Assembly: GCA_023415075.1 (NCBI GenBank)
Contig: JAEZLU010000223.1
Location: forward strand, 1-23,009
From: Bacillota bacterium
GTDB taxonomy: Bacteria > Bacillota > Negativicutes > Sporomusales > UBA7701
DNA: 23,009 nt
Reading direction: 5' to 3'
The position numbers and the translations under genes are program-made. The notes under the pieces are model-generated. The model ran no database searches and was not told where the DNA came from. It worked only from the letters and a program-made list of their open reading frames with translations. Of the stretch, positions 8,414 to 17,609 are shown piece by piece; the first letter of the stretch is position 1, and each line of letters begins with the position of its first letter.

Positions 8414-10801
8414 ATGCTGACCGATAAGGAGCAATTTAAGGTCACCTTCGTCGACAGGCTGCAGGCCCTCCACGGCAAAAGCCTGGAAGAGGCTTCGGCC
8501 CAGGATAAGTACAATGCCCTGGGCAGCCTGATCCGCGATTACATCGGCAAACGCTGGGTCAACACCAACCGTCAGTACTCCGCCAAAGGCGAAAAGCAGG
8601 TTTACTATTTTTCAATAGAGTTTTTGCTGGGCCGGCTGCTCGACAGCTACCTGCGGGCCATGGGGGTCCGCGACCTGTGGGTCGAAGCGCTGGCAGAAAT
8701 GGGCGTTGATTACGGGGAGCTGGAAGAGCAGGAGCACGACGCCGGCCTCGGCAACGGAGGTCTCGGCCGCCTGGCGGCCTGTTTCCTCGACTCGTTGGCC
8801 GCCCTCGAACTTCCGGGCCACGGCTGTGGTATCCGCTATAAATACGGCCTATTTGAGCAGAAGATCATCGGCGGCGACCAGGTCGAGCATCCCGACAACT
8901 GGCTGAAAAACGGCAGCATCTGGGAGTACCGGAAAATCGATAAAGCCGTTATCGTCAAGTTCGGCGACTCCTTCGGCTCGGTGCAGGCAGTACCCTATGA
9001 CATCCCGATCATCGGCTATCGCAACAACACCGTCAACACCCTCCGCCTCTGGAGTGCTGAACCGGTCGAGGGCGGCATGGATTTTGCCTCCTTCAATCAG
9101 GGCAACTACCTCAAGGCGGTCGAGTACAAGTACTCGGTCGAGGCTATCTCGGAAATCCTCTACCCTGATGACACTCATTACGAAGGACGCCTTTTAAGGC
9201 TCAAGCAGCAGTACTTCCTGGTTTCTGCCGGCATCCAGAGCATTCTCCGCACCCTGAAGAAAAAGCATGGTGATATCAGGCTGCTGCCGGAGAAGGTAGC
9301 CATTCATATCAATGATACCCACCCGGCCCTGGCAGTGCCCGAATTGATGCGCATTCTCATGGACGAGGAAGGGCTGGGCTGGGACGAGGCCTGGCGGATC
9401 ACCACCAACACCATATCCTACACCAACCACACCATTATGCCGGAGGCGCTCGAGAAATGGCCGATCGACATTTTCCAGAGCCTACTGCCGCGTATCTACG
9501 AAATCGTCCATGAAATCAACGAGCGCTTCTGCCGCGACCTTTGGCACTTCTACCCTGGGGAATGGGACCGGATCGCCGCCATGGCGATAACCGCCGATGG
9601 CTTCGTAAAGATGGCCCACCTGGCGGTTGCCGGCAGCCACAGTGTCAACGGCGTGGCCAAAATCCACACCGAAATCCTCAAAAAAGAATCAATGAATCTC
9701 TTTTACCAGTACACTCCCTATAAATTTAACAACAAAACCAACGGCATCACCCACCGCCGCTGGCTCTTGAAAGCTAACCCGGCGCTGGCCCGCCTGATCA
9801 CCGACACCGTCGGCCCCAGCTGGGTGTACCACCCCACCGACCTTAGCCGCCTGCTGTTTTTCGCCGGCGATGCAGCCTTCCAGGAAAAGCTGGCGGCTAT
9901 CAAGCTTGGCCGCAAAGCGGCGCTAGCCGCCTTTATCAAGAACAGGTACAACCTGACTGTCGACGAAAACTCGCTGTTCGACATCCATGTAAAGCGCATT
10001 CATGTTTATAAGCGCCAGCTCCTGAACGTCCTGCGGATTCTCGACCTGTACATGAGGCTTAAGGAAAATCCCGGCCTCGACGTCGTGCCCCGCACCTTCA
10101 TTTTTTCCGGCAAGGCCGCTCCCAGTTACTTCCTGGCGAAAAAGGTCATCAAGCTCATCAATGTGGTGGCAACCCTTGTCAACAGCGACCCGGCCGTCAA
10201 CCAGAAGATGCAGGTCGTATTCATCGAGAACTACGGGGTGTCGCTGGCCGAACTGATCATCCCCGCCGCCGACGTCAGCGAGCAGATTTCTACTGCCAGT
10301 AAGGAGGCTTCCGGCACCGGCAACATGAAATTCATGATGAACGGGGCGATAACCGTAGGCACCCTCGACGGCGCCAACATCGAGATCCGTGAAGCGGTCG
10401 GCGACAGCAATATCGTCATTTTCGGCCTGCGGGCCGAGGAAGTTATCGAGATCTGCGCCAACGACCAGTGCAACCCGCGCCAGTTGTATAACGACGACCT
10501 GCGGCTGCGGAGGATCATCGACCAGTTGGTCGACGGCACCCTGCCCAGTGGTCCGGACGAATTCCGACCGCTGTACGATTACCTAGTTCACGGCAAAGGC
10601 GACTTTTTCGAACTGCAGGACTTCGCGTCCTATACAGACGCTCAGGCCAAGGTGGACGCCCTGTTCCGCGACCGGCCGACCTGGTGTAAGATGTCGGCCA
10701 ACAACATCGCCCGCTCCGGCATTTTCTCCAGCGATCATACGGTGAGCGAATACGCCATCGGCATCTGGAATATCCACCCGGTGCCGATCAGCGAGTATTG
10801 A
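8414..10801 (+). CDS. glgP: glycogen/maltodextrin phosphorylase GlgP
   Basis: Releases glucose-1-phosphate from non-reducing ends of glycogen using phosphate and pyridoxal phosphate (GT35). The 795-residue length is usual for bacterial glycogen phosphorylases. Hallmarks are GNGGLGRLAACFLDS near the N terminus, the DTHPAL motif, and the pyridoxal-phosphate site EASGTGNMKFMMNGA with Schiff-base lysine K639, followed by TLDGANIEI. ATG 8414 follows AGGGGGA and lies 13 bp after glgA. Placing phosphorylase in the same transcript as the synthetic genes is the same order as the Bacillus glgBCDAP operon. The next gene begins 19 bp downstream. Confidence 0.97.
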   Translation: MLTDKEQFKVTFVDRLQALHGKSLEEASAQDKYNALGSLIRDYIGKRWVNTNRQYSAKGEKQVYYFSIEFLLGRLLDSYLRAMGVRDLWVEALAEMGVDYGELEEQEHDAGLGNGGLGRLAACFLDSLAALELPGHGCGIRYKYGLFEQKIIGGDQVEHPDNWLKNGSIWEYRKIDKAVIVKFGDSFGSVQAVPYDIPIIGYRNNTVNTLRLWSAEPVEGGMDFASFNQGNYLKAVEYKYSVEAISEILYPDDTHYEGRLLRLKQQYFLVSAGIQSILRTLKKKHGDIRLLPEKVAIHINDTHPALAVPELMRILMDEEGLGWDEAWRITTNTISYTNHTIMPEALEKWPIDIFQSLLPRIYEIVHEINERFCRDLWHFYPGEWDRIAAMAITADGFVKMAHLAVAGSHSVNGVAKIHTEILKKESMNLFYQYTPYKFNNKTNGITHRRWLLKANPALARLITDTVGPSWVYHPTDLSRLLFFAGDAAFQEKLAAIKLGRKAALAAFIKNRYNLTVDENSLFDIHVKRIHVYKRQLLNVLRILDLYMRLKENPGLDVVPRTFIFSGKAAPSYFLAKKVIKLINVVATLVNSDPAVNQKMQVVFIENYGVSLAELIIPAADVSEQISTASKEASGTGNMKFMMNGAITVGTLDGANIEIREAVGDSNIVIFGLRAEEVIEICANDQCNPRQLYNDDLRLRRIIDQLVDGTLPSGPDEFRPLYDYLVHGKGDFFELQDFASYTDAQAKVDALFRDRPTWCKMSANNIARSGIFSSDHTVSEYAIGIWNIHPVPISEY

Positions 10802-10820
10802 GCGAAAGGATGATAGCCGG

Positions 10821-13800
10821 ATGGGCGAATGGCTAGTTCACAACTCACGCCTGCCTGTCTACCGCAGCCCCTTCGGGGCTGTTTCTTGTGGCCAGGAAAT
10901 TTCTCTCGCCCTGTCGGTCGACAGCTCGCGGCCGGCGCTAACGGTCGAGCTCAGGACCTGGCGGGACGGCCGCGGCGAGCAGCGCCTGCCGATGAAGCCT
11001 GCCGAGATGTCCGGCGGGGGCCGGGTGTACCGTGCCACCTTAACGGTGCCGGCCGAACCTTGCCTAATCTGGTACTACTTCATCATCGACAGCGGCGGGA
11101 CCACCTTCTATTACGGCAACAACAGCCGTCAGACCGGCGGCATCGGCGCTATTTACGACACGCCGCCGCCTTCCTTCCAGATAACCGTCCACCGTCCGCG
11201 GGTCGTCACCCCGGCTTGGTTCAAGGACGCGGTCGTCTACCAGATTTTCGTCGACCGCTTTTACAATGGCAACCCTGAAGGCAAGGTGCTGAACGCCAAA
11301 CCGGGTAGCCTTATTCATGCCTACTGGCAGGATGACCCGGTCTACGTGCGCGAGCGGGAGACTGGCCGCATCCTGGCCTACGACTTTTTCGGCGGCAACC
11401 TGGCTGGCGTCATCGCCAAGCTGCCATATCTCAAGGAACTGGGGATAAGCGCTCTCTACCTCAATCCGGTGTTCGAGGCCCCTAGCAATCACAAGTACGA
11501 TACTGCCGACTACAAGAACATCGACAACATGTTTGGCGACAACGAGCTTTTCCGTCAGCTTTGCGCCAAAGCCGGCGAGCTTGGCATCAGCGTCATCCTT
11601 GACGGCGTTTTCAGCCACACCGGCAGTGACAGTATTTACTTCAACAAGGAAGGCCGTTACCCTGGAGTGGGTGCCTACCAGTCAACCGCTTCGCCCTACT
11701 ATTCCTGGTACCGTTTCCGTGACCATCCGGACGACTATGAATCCTGGTGGGGCGTAGACGCCCTGCCCAATGTCGACGAGCTCAATCCCTCCTATCTTGA
11801 CTTCATCGTCGGCGGGCAGGACAGCGTCGTCAAACAATGGCTGCGCCTGGGGGCCAAGGGCTGGCGCCTCGACGTCGCCGACGAACTGCCCGACAAATTC
11901 ATTCGCCTGCTGCGGCAGGCGGTAAAGGCCACTGACCCTGAAGCGGTGATTATCGGCGAGGTATGGGAGGACGCCTCCCATAAAGTTAGCTACAGCCAGC
12001 TCCGGAGCTACTTCAGCGGCGACGAGCTGGACGCCGTCACCAATTATCCCTTTCGCCAGGCTGCCCTCGACTTTTTGCTCGGCCGCCGGCCGGCAGAGGA
12101 TGTCGGCGAAACGCTCTACAGCCTTTACGAAAACTATCCGCGGGAGAACTTCCACGCCGCCTTCAACCTGGTGGGCAGCCACGACGTACCGCGGGCCCTC
12201 ACCCTGCTGGGCGGCTACGAGGGACCGGCCGACTTGCCCTACAGTCAGCAGCTTCGTCAGCGCCTCGGCGCCGACGAGCGCCGGCTGGCCATCAGCCGGC
12301 TTAAGCTTTTGGCCCTGTGGCAGATGACCTTTCCCGGCGTCCCCTGCGTGTATTACGGCGACGAAACCGGTCTCGAAGGCTACGGCGAGCCGCTCAACCG
12401 GCGGACCTTTCCCTGGGGCCGCGAGGAAGTCGCGCTGCAGGACTGGTATAAGAAGGTCATCGGCCTTAGGAACGCCTATCCTGTCCTGCGTAGCGGCGCC
12501 TGGCAGCCGCTGGCGCCGCATGCCGACGTATTCGGCTACCTCCGCTGGCACGAAGGCGGCCGGGACCATTTCGGCCAGGCCTGCACGGATAACCTGGCGG
12601 TTGTCCTTATCAACCGCAGCCAAGCTGCCACCCGGGTGGAGGTAGACCTCAGCCATTGGCGGCAATCAGGCCTATTATTCGACCTACTGGCCGACTGCGG
12701 CGAGGTGCCAGTGGTCGGCGGACTGCTGGCTTTGACTCTGCCGCCGCTCAGCGGACGCCTGCTTGTCGCCACTGTCAACGGGGAGACCGGCCGGCGGTGC
12801 GGGGTTCTTTGCCATCCCACCTCGCTGCCGTCCGACCACGGGATCGGCGGCCTGGGGGCCGAAGCCTGCGAGTTCGTCGACTTTCTGGCCGCAGCCGGCC
12901 AAGACTACTGGCAAATACTGCCCCTCAACCCCCTGGGCTTCGGGAACTCCCCCTACCAGAGCATATCGGCCTTCGCCGGCGAGCCGCTCTTGATAGACAT
13001 CGACAACCTGATGGCCGATGGACTGCTCACCGCCGCCGAAGTGGCGGCCGCCCGCGAGGAATGCGGCCTGGCCGCCATTGCCGCCGAGCGGGTCGACTAC
13101 CAGGCGGCCGGCAGGTACAAAGGCGGCTTGTTTCGCCTGGCCTACGGCCGGTTTACCGCCGACGAGGCCTATGACCGCTTCTGCCGGGAAAATGCCGGCT
13201 GGTTGGACGATTATGCCCTTTATATGGCGTTGACCGGCCATTTCGGCGACAATCGCTGGTGGTGCTGGCCGCCCGACATCGCCGAGAGGCGGCCGGCCGC
13301 CGTCGAACTTTACCGCCGGCTGCTCGCCGGCGAGATAGGCTACCATGCTTTTCTCCAACACGTCTTCCACCGGCAGTGGCAAGCCATCCGCCGTTACGCG
13401 AACGGCAAAGGGCTGGGCCTGGTCGGTGATTTGCCGATTTTTGTCGCCCATGCCTCCAGCGACGTTTGGGCCAACCGTCGGCTGTTCCAACTGGATGCCG
13501 CCGGCCAGCCGCTAGCCGTCGCCGGCGTGCCGCCCGACTACTTCAGCAAAACCGGACAGCTATGGGGCAATCCATTATACGCTTGGGACGAAATGGCCAA
13601 AGACGACTACCGGTGGTGGCGGGAGCGGTTCGGCAATCTCCTGGCCTTGGTCGACGTCATCCGCGTCGATCACTTCCGTGGCTTTGCCGGCTATTGGGCC
13701 GTGCCGGCAGGCGCCGAAACTGCCGAAAGCGGCCAGTGGTGTCCAGGGCCGGGCGGCCACTTCTTCGCCACCCTTGAACGGCAGCTTGGCAAGCTGCCGC

Positions 13801-14276
13801 TGATTGCCGAAGACCTTGGCATAATTACCCCCGACGTTATCGAACTCAGGAAAAGCTTCGGCTACCCGGGAATGCGGGTACTCCAGTTCGCTTTCGGCTG
13901 CGACGGCAGCGGCGATCCCCTGCCGCTCGCCTGTGAACCGGACACCGTCGTCTATCCGGGTACCCACGACAACGACACCGCCTGGGGTTGGTACAAAGAA
14001 TTAGCGGCAGTGCGGGAGGGTACGGCCTGCGCCGACCGTTACCTGGGCGGCGGCGACATCGCCTGGCGGCTCATCGAGCTGGCCTATCAATGCCGCTCCG
14101 CCTTGGCGGTCATTCCCCTGCAGGATATCCTCGGACTGGACAGCTCGGCCAGGATGAATACACCCGCCATTGTAGGCGGTAACTGGGAATGGCGCTGCCG
14201 GCCCGGGCAACTCACCGACTTTTTGGCTGAGCGGCTGGCCGTACTGGCTGCGAGCCGCCGGCGGGGCAACAAATAG
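10821..14276 (+). CDS. GH13 debranching/amylase-type enzyme fused to GH77 4-alpha-glucanotransferase
   Basis: One uninterrupted frame of 1151 residues with two complete enzymes. Residues ~1-120 look like the N-terminal beta-sandwich of neopullulanase/cyclomaltodextrinase enzymes. Residues ~130-560 form a GH13 barrel with SNHKYDTADY, DGVFSHTG, GWRLDVADE (D351), IIGEVWED (E380) and VGSHDVPR (D455); ~565-650 is the C-terminal beta domain. From ~655 a MalQ-type GH77 enzyme starts (GVLCHPTSLPS) and carries RVDHFRGF (D950), LIAEDLG (E997) and GTHDNDT (D1050). All catalytic residues are kept in both halves. The likely job is trimming alpha-1,6 stubs left by GlgP and reshuffling the freed malto-oligosaccharides. 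Whether the GH13 half cuts 1,6 or 1,4 bonds cannot be read from sequence. ATG 10821 follows AAAGGATGA. It is the last gene of the operon. Confidence 0.93.
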   Translation: MGEWLVHNSRLPVYRSPFGAVSCGQEISLALSVDSSRPALTVELRTWRDGRGEQRLPMKPAEMSGGGRVYRATLTVPAEPCLIWYYFIIDSGGTTFYYGNNSRQTGGIGAIYDTPPPSFQITVHRPRVVTPAWFKDAVVYQIFVDRFYNGNPEGKVLNAKPGSLIHAYWQDDPVYVRERETGRILAYDFFGGNLAGVIAKLPYLKELGISALYLNPVFEAPSNHKYDTADYKNIDNMFGDNELFRQLCAKAGELGISVILDGVFSHTGSDSIYFNKEGRYPGVGAYQSTASPYYSWYRFRDHPDDYESWWGVDALPNVDELNPSYLDFIVGGQDSVVKQWLRLGAKGWRLDVADELPDKFIRLLRQAVKATDPEAVIIGEVWEDASHKVSYSQLRSYFSGDELDAVTNYPFRQAALDFLLGRRPAEDVGETLYSLYENYPRENFHAAFNLVGSHDVPRALTLLGGYEGPADLPYSQQLRQRLGADERRLAISRLKLLALWQMTFPGVPCVYYGDETGLEGYGEPLNRRTFPWGREEVALQDWYKKVIGLRNAYPVLRSGAWQPLAPHADVFGYLRWHEGGRDHFGQACTDNLAVVLINRSQAATRVEVDLSHWRQSGLLFDLLADCGEVPVVGGLLALTLPPLSGRLLVATVNGETGRRCGVLCHPTSLPSDHGIGGLGAEACEFVDFLAAAGQDYWQILPLNPLGFGNSPYQSISAFAGEPLLIDIDNLMADGLLTAAEVAAAREECGLAAIAAERVDYQAAGRYKGGLFRLAYGRFTADEAYDRFCRENAGWLDDYALYMALTGHFGDNRWWCWPPDIAERRPAAVELYRRLLAGEIGYHAFLQHVFHRQWQAIRRYANGKGLGLVGDLPIFVAHASSDVWANRRLFQLDAAGQPLAVAGVPPDYFSKTGQLWGNPLYAWDEMAKDDYRWWRERFGNLLALVDVIRVDHFRGFAGYWAVPAGAETAESGQWCPGPGGHFFATLERQLGKLPLIAEDLGIITPDVIELRKSFGYPGMRVLQFAFGCDGSGDPLPLACEPDTVVYPGTHDNDTAWGWYKELAAVREGTACADRYLGGGDIAWRLIELAYQCRSALAVIPLQDILGLDSSARMNTPAIVGGNWEWRCRPGQLTDFLAERLAVLAASRRRGNK

Positions 14277-14393
14277 CAAACAATTTAGAAACTAGCAGGA
14301 AATAGCAATGGCCGATAGAACATGATAATATGTTAGTCATTATGGGGGATTTTGTAAAAACGTCACAACCAGTGCGCTTGGGGGGCTGAAATT

Positions 14394-15461
14394 GTGGCAG
14401 TGAAATACCGGCGGTGTACCATTAGCGAACTGCAGCCAGGCATGGTTGTCGGGGTGGATGTGCTGTCAGAGCAGGGCAAGGTCATGCTCAGCAGTAATAC
14501 AGTGCTCAGCGGAACTATGATCCATCGGCTGGCGATGAGCGAATACGATGGTGTGATTATTCTCGAGGATGACGCCGAAAGCGAAAAGGCTCGCAAACGG
14601 CGGTTGTCGGAGAGGATCCTCTGCAGCGCCCGGTATGAACAGACCGTATCCATTGTCCGCCAGGCATTTGATGAGATTCGCTACTTTCAGGAAGTGCCCA
14701 TCGAGCAGATGCAAGACCTGTCCAACAACGCCCTGGTCACGCTAGCAGCCACACCGGGGGTTCTCGGCTACCTTCAATCATTGAGGAACATCGACAACTA
14801 CACATTTCAGCACTCGGTCAACGTCGCCATAATCACCGCCGTTCTCAGCAAGTGGCTCGGCTACGAAGGCGAGCAGCACAAGGACTTTGTACTGGCCGGA
14901 CTGCTACACGACGTAGGCAAGGCCATGATACCCCCGGAGATTCTCAATAAGCCGGGACCGCTGAAAGGGCAGGAAATGGAAGTGATGAAGCAGCACGCCG
15001 CCCTCGGCTACGATATGCTGCGGAAGGCCAAGGTGCTGGCAGACTACGTTCTGTCCGGCGTCGCCCAGCATCACGAGCGCCTGGACGGCAGCGGTTACCC
15101 GCAGGGTATCCGCGGCGATAAAATAACCGCCTGCGCACGGATAATCGCTATCGCCGACATGTATGACGCAATGACCTCCGACCGGGTATACCGTCACAGC
15201 GTCACGCCGTTCGTCGTTATCAAGACCTTGTTTGAAAACATGTTCGACAAACTCGATGCCGGCATGGTCACCGTGTTTCTGAACAATCTCAAAGACTATT
15301 TTGTCGGTTCGATCGTCAAGCTGAGCGACGGGCGCCTGGCGGAAGTAATTTTTATGGACTGGATTTCCTGGGACCGGATCACTGTCAAGACGACCGACGG
15401 GGAATATATTCAGCTCGGCGACCAGTCCAATATCGAAATAGTCCAATGCCTGCAAGTTTAG
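14394..15461 (+). CDS. HD-GYP domain protein, probable c-di-GMP phosphodiesterase
   Basis: A cytoplasmic protein of 355 residues. The N-terminal ~85 residues resemble the small beta-rich domain often preceding HD-GYP domains (ELQPGMVVGVDVLSEQG). The HD-GYP domain spans about 125-315, with LLHDVGK (H172, D173), a downstream QHHERLDGSGYPQG (226-236) that keeps the metal ligands and the GYP signature, and AIADMYDAMTSDR. It should therefore be an active phosphodiesterase that hydrolyses c-di-GMP. The GTG start has GGGGGG eight bases upstream. It begins 117 bp after the glycogen operon, and that gap holds GATAAT (14324-14329) and a sigma-D-like GCCGATAG (14311-14318), so it may have its own promoter. 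A terminator follows. Confidence 0.92.
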   Translation: MAVKYRRCTISELQPGMVVGVDVLSEQGKVMLSSNTVLSGTMIHRLAMSEYDGVIILEDDAESEKARKRRLSERILCSARYEQTVSIVRQAFDEIRYFQEVPIEQMQDLSNNALVTLAATPGVLGYLQSLRNIDNYTFQHSVNVAIITAVLSKWLGYEGEQHKDFVLAGLLHDVGKAMIPPEILNKPGPLKGQEMEVMKQHAALGYDMLRKAKVLADYVLSGVAQHHERLDGSGYPQGIRGDKITACARIIAIADMYDAMTSDRVYRHSVTPFVVIKTLFENMFDKLDAGMVTVFLNNLKDYFVGSIVKLSDGRLAEVIFMDWISWDRITVKTTDGEYIQLGDQSNIEIVQCLQV

Positions 15462-15484
15462 CCGAATATTGCCGGCAATAATCC

Positions 15485-15521
15485 AACCCGCCAGCGACGA
15501 CCGGAGCGGGTTTTGTTTTTT
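15485..15521 (+). terminator. intrinsic terminator after the HD-GYP gene
   Basis: AACCCGC (15485-15491) pairs with GCGGGTT (15506-15512), followed by TTTTGTTTTTT. It separates the HD-GYP gene from the NlpC/P60 gene. Confidence 0.85.
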
Positions 15522-15531
15522 GGCCAACGTC

Positions 15532-15560
15532 TTTACATAACATCTTAACTATGGTATTAT
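15532..15560 (+). promoter_or_regulatory. sigma-A-type promoter for the NlpC/P60 gene
   Basis: TTTACA (15532-15537), a 17-nt spacer and TATTAT (15555-15560). It lies directly after a terminator and about 50 bp before a gene with a strong ribosome site. Confidence 0.72.
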
Positions 15561-15612
15561 TATTGGGACCCGGCGAAGGCCGGTCATTTTTCGCTAGCGA
15601 GGAGGTTGATAT

Positions 15613-16251
15613 ATGAACCGCTACAAATCAAAAATCGCCTTGATGATTCTTCTGACGTTCAGCGTTATGCTGGCTGTTCCGGCGGTTCCCGCCGCAGCAG
15701 CGCCGCTCTCGGGCCTGACAGCGCCGACTGTAGCCGATAAAGGTTCAGGGTCGAGTATTGTTAATATCCTGTTGGGCTTCCTGTTCGGCAAGCTGTTCAA
15801 CGGTTTGAGCCAGGGCGGCGGCGACCTTGCCAAAGTTCTGGGGATGAGTACGACGCCGGCCGCCAATGCGCCGCAGGCTTCAAGCGGCGACGGCCATGCC
15901 ATAGTGACCACCGCCCAGAAATATATGGGCGTTCCCTACGTGTGGGGCGGGGAAACTACCCAGGGCTTCGACTGCTCGGGCTTCACCCAGTACGTGATGA
16001 AGGAGAACGGCATAACTTTGCCGCGGACGGCGGCTGAGCAATATGCCACAGGCGCGCCGGTGGAAAAGAGCGCTCTCCGGGAAGGCGATCTTGTCTTCTT
16101 CACAACCTATAAGCCGGGTGCGTCTCATGTCGGTTTCTATATGGGCAACGGCAAATTCATCCACGCCAGCTCAAGCGCCGCCAAAGTTACCATTTCCGAA
16201 CTCGATGATCCGTTCTTCACCGAGCATTATATCGGTGCCCGGCGCTACTAG
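15613..16251 (+). CDS. secreted NlpC/P60 cell-wall endopeptidase
   Basis: Cleaves peptidoglycan stem peptides outside the cytoplasm. The 212-residue protein begins with a Sec signal peptide (basic MNRYKSK, hydrophobic core, then an AVPAAAA cleavage region). A glycine/serine-rich linker of about 60 residues follows, containing a short hydrophobic stretch (ILLGFLFGKLFNGL). The C-terminal ~110 residues are an NlpC/P60 domain with the catalytic triad C121 (GFDCSGF), H172 (SHVGFY) and H184 (IHAS). No LysM or SH3 wall-binding domain is seen. ATG 15613 follows GAGGAGG, an excellent site. It has its own promoter and terminator and so looks monocistronic. Confidence 0.93.
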   Translation: MNRYKSKIALMILLTFSVMLAVPAVPAAAAPLSGLTAPTVADKGSGSSIVNILLGFLFGKLFNGLSQGGGDLAKVLGMSTTPAANAPQASSGDGHAIVTTAQKYMGVPYVWGGETTQGFDCSGFTQYVMKENGITLPRTAAEQYATGAPVEKSALREGDLVFFTTYKPGASHVGFYMGNGKFIHASSSAAKVTISELDDPFFTEHYIGARRY

Positions 16252-16255
16252 CCGC

Positions 16256-16289
16256 AAGAACTCGCCCGCCGGGCGAGTTCTTCTTTTTT
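16256..16289 (+). terminator. intrinsic terminator after the NlpC/P60 gene
   Basis: AAGAACTCGCCC (16256-16267) and GGGCGAGTTCTT (16271-16282) form a perfect 12-bp stem with a 3-nt loop, followed by CTTTTTT. Confidence 0.93.
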
Positions 16290-16341
16290 GCATATTTCGC
16301 CAGGGTTAATTATAATGAGAATGAACGAAAGGAGGCGCCGT

Positions 16342-16569
16342 ATGGAAGGTTATGTAAAGGTCGCCGTCATCGACAACCAGTTCGAGGCCCAACTGCTGGC
16401 CGCCATTCTCGCCGAACGGGACATTCCCCATATAATAAAATCTTACTACGATGTTGCTTATGACGGCCTTTTCCAGATGCAGAAAGGCTGGGGCGCCGTA
16501 TACGCCAGGGAGGCTGATCGTCAGGAAATCGATGGAATACTGGCCGGGCTGCGCACGCCTGCCGATTAG
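16342..16569 (+). CDS. small DUF2007-like protein
   Basis: A 75-residue soluble protein. It has the pattern of DUF2007 'putative signal-transducing' proteins: a short strand, then an amphipathic helix FEAQLLAAILAERDIPHI, then a second strand ending in GAVYAREADRQEIDGIL. The biochemical role of this family is unknown. I chose ATG 16342 because AAAGGAGG lies seven bases upstream; earlier in-frame ATGs at 16315 and 16321 would put that ribosome site inside the gene and add a basic tail (MRMNERRRR). It lies 52 bp after a terminator. No clear promoter was found in the short gap. Confidence 0.72.
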   Translation: MEGYVKVAVIDNQFEAQLLAAILAERDIPHIIKSYYDVAYDGLFQMQKGWGAVYAREADRQEIDGILAGLRTPAD

Positions 16570-16661
16570 GCAGCACGCTGGGCCTTGTTTGCCAGGCAGG
16601 ATTCGCCGCAGGTATGCGGAAATTTGTTAATAAATGTCCAAGCTGCTAAGGAGCCTGCCTG

Positions 16662-17609
16662 ATGGATATTACCGCAAAAGCCGCCTATTTCGTGGCCGAC
16701 CTGCTGTTGCCGCTGATTATCGGCTATCTGTGCCGCCGTCAGCAAAAACTTGGCGAGGGCTTTTTCCAGCAAATGATGACGATAAGCGTCCAGGCCCTTT
16801 ATCCGCTGCTCGCTGTCCTCGGCGCCTGGGCTACCCGCCTGACGGCCGAGTTTGCCTGGCTGCCGGCCTTTGGCATAATCGCCAGCCTAATCCCCGGTTT
16901 CTTCGGCTTTATCCGGGTCAAAGCTAAATATGCCACAAGCATAGACCAGGGGAGTTATGTCATAGCGGCGACGCTGTCCAACGGACTGACGCTGGGCGGC
17001 GTTTCGGCCTTCATCCTGTTTGGTGAAGCCGGTTTTGTCTACACACAGCTGATAACCCTGTTGGTGGCGGCGTTCACCTTTCTGGTGTGTTTTCCCATTG
17101 CCCAGTACTATGCGCAAAGCGGCTCAGGCCAAGGCACCGGGCTTACGCTGGCCGCGGTCATTTTCAACCGCAACCAGCTGGCGGTTGTCGGCCTGCTGGT
17201 AGGGGCGGTGCTTTATTATTATGGTGTCCCCCGGCCAGCCTGGGCCGGTGCCCTGTTCGACCCCCTGGTTCATCTGGCGGCCTGGATGGCGCTTATCCCG
17301 GTGGGTCACTCGATGGATTTTGGCGAGATGCGCCGCTATTGGCGCGATACGCTTGAGCTCATTCCGATCAAGTTTGTTGCCGCACCTGTACTCAGCTATC
17401 TTTTGGCCCTGCCGGTCGTAGCCGATCCGATCGCCCTCAAGACGGTTGCCGTTGTGGCCGCTACCCCTACCGGCATCCTTGCGGTGATAACCGTTAAAAT
17501 GCAGAACCTCAACGTACATATCACCATGGCCGCCTTTATCGTCACCACCGTTGTTTACCTGCTGCTAGTCTTTCCCCTGCAATTTTTGCTTTTCCTGCGG
17601 CTTCTATAA
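16662..17609 (+). CDS. AEC-family (auxin efflux carrier/malate permease-type) transporter
   Basis: An integral membrane protein of 315 residues with roughly ten hydrophobic segments arranged as two halves. Segments include LLLPLIIGYL, PAFGIIASLIPGFFGF and VVGLLVGAVLYYYGV. The second half has the conserved LIPVGHSMDF region and, near the end, VVAATPTGILAVITVKMQN, typical of AEC members. The family moves organic anions such as malate, or other small molecules; the substrate here cannot be told. ATG 16662 follows AAGGAG with a good spacing. The 92-bp gap before it holds only a small hairpin (CCGCA/TGCGG, 16606-16619). A bidirectional terminator starts within its stop codon. Confidence 0.88.
   Translation: MDITAKAAYFVADLLLPLIIGYLCRRQQKLGEGFFQQMMTISVQALYPLLAVLGAWATRLTAEFAWLPAFGIIASLIPGFFGFIRVKAKYATSIDQGSYVIAATLSNGLTLGGVSAFILFGEAGFVYTQLITLLVAAFTFLVCFPIAQYYAQSGSGQGTGLTLAAVIFNRNQLAVVGLLVGAVLYYYGVPRPAWAGALFDPLVHLAAWMALIPVGHSMDFGEMRRYWRDTLELIPIKFVAAPVLSYLLALPVVADPIALKTVAVVAATPTGILAVITVKMQNLNVHITMAAFIVTTVVYLLLVFPLQFLLFLRLL

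Noticed and set aside
7264..8514. Minus-strand frame of 416 codons opposite glgA
   Set aside because: Mirror frame of a GC-rich gene; glgA with complete motifs accounts for the sequence.
11682..12665. Minus-strand frame of 327 codons opposite the GH13-GH77 gene
   Set aside because: It is a mirror frame; no ribosome site or domain pattern.
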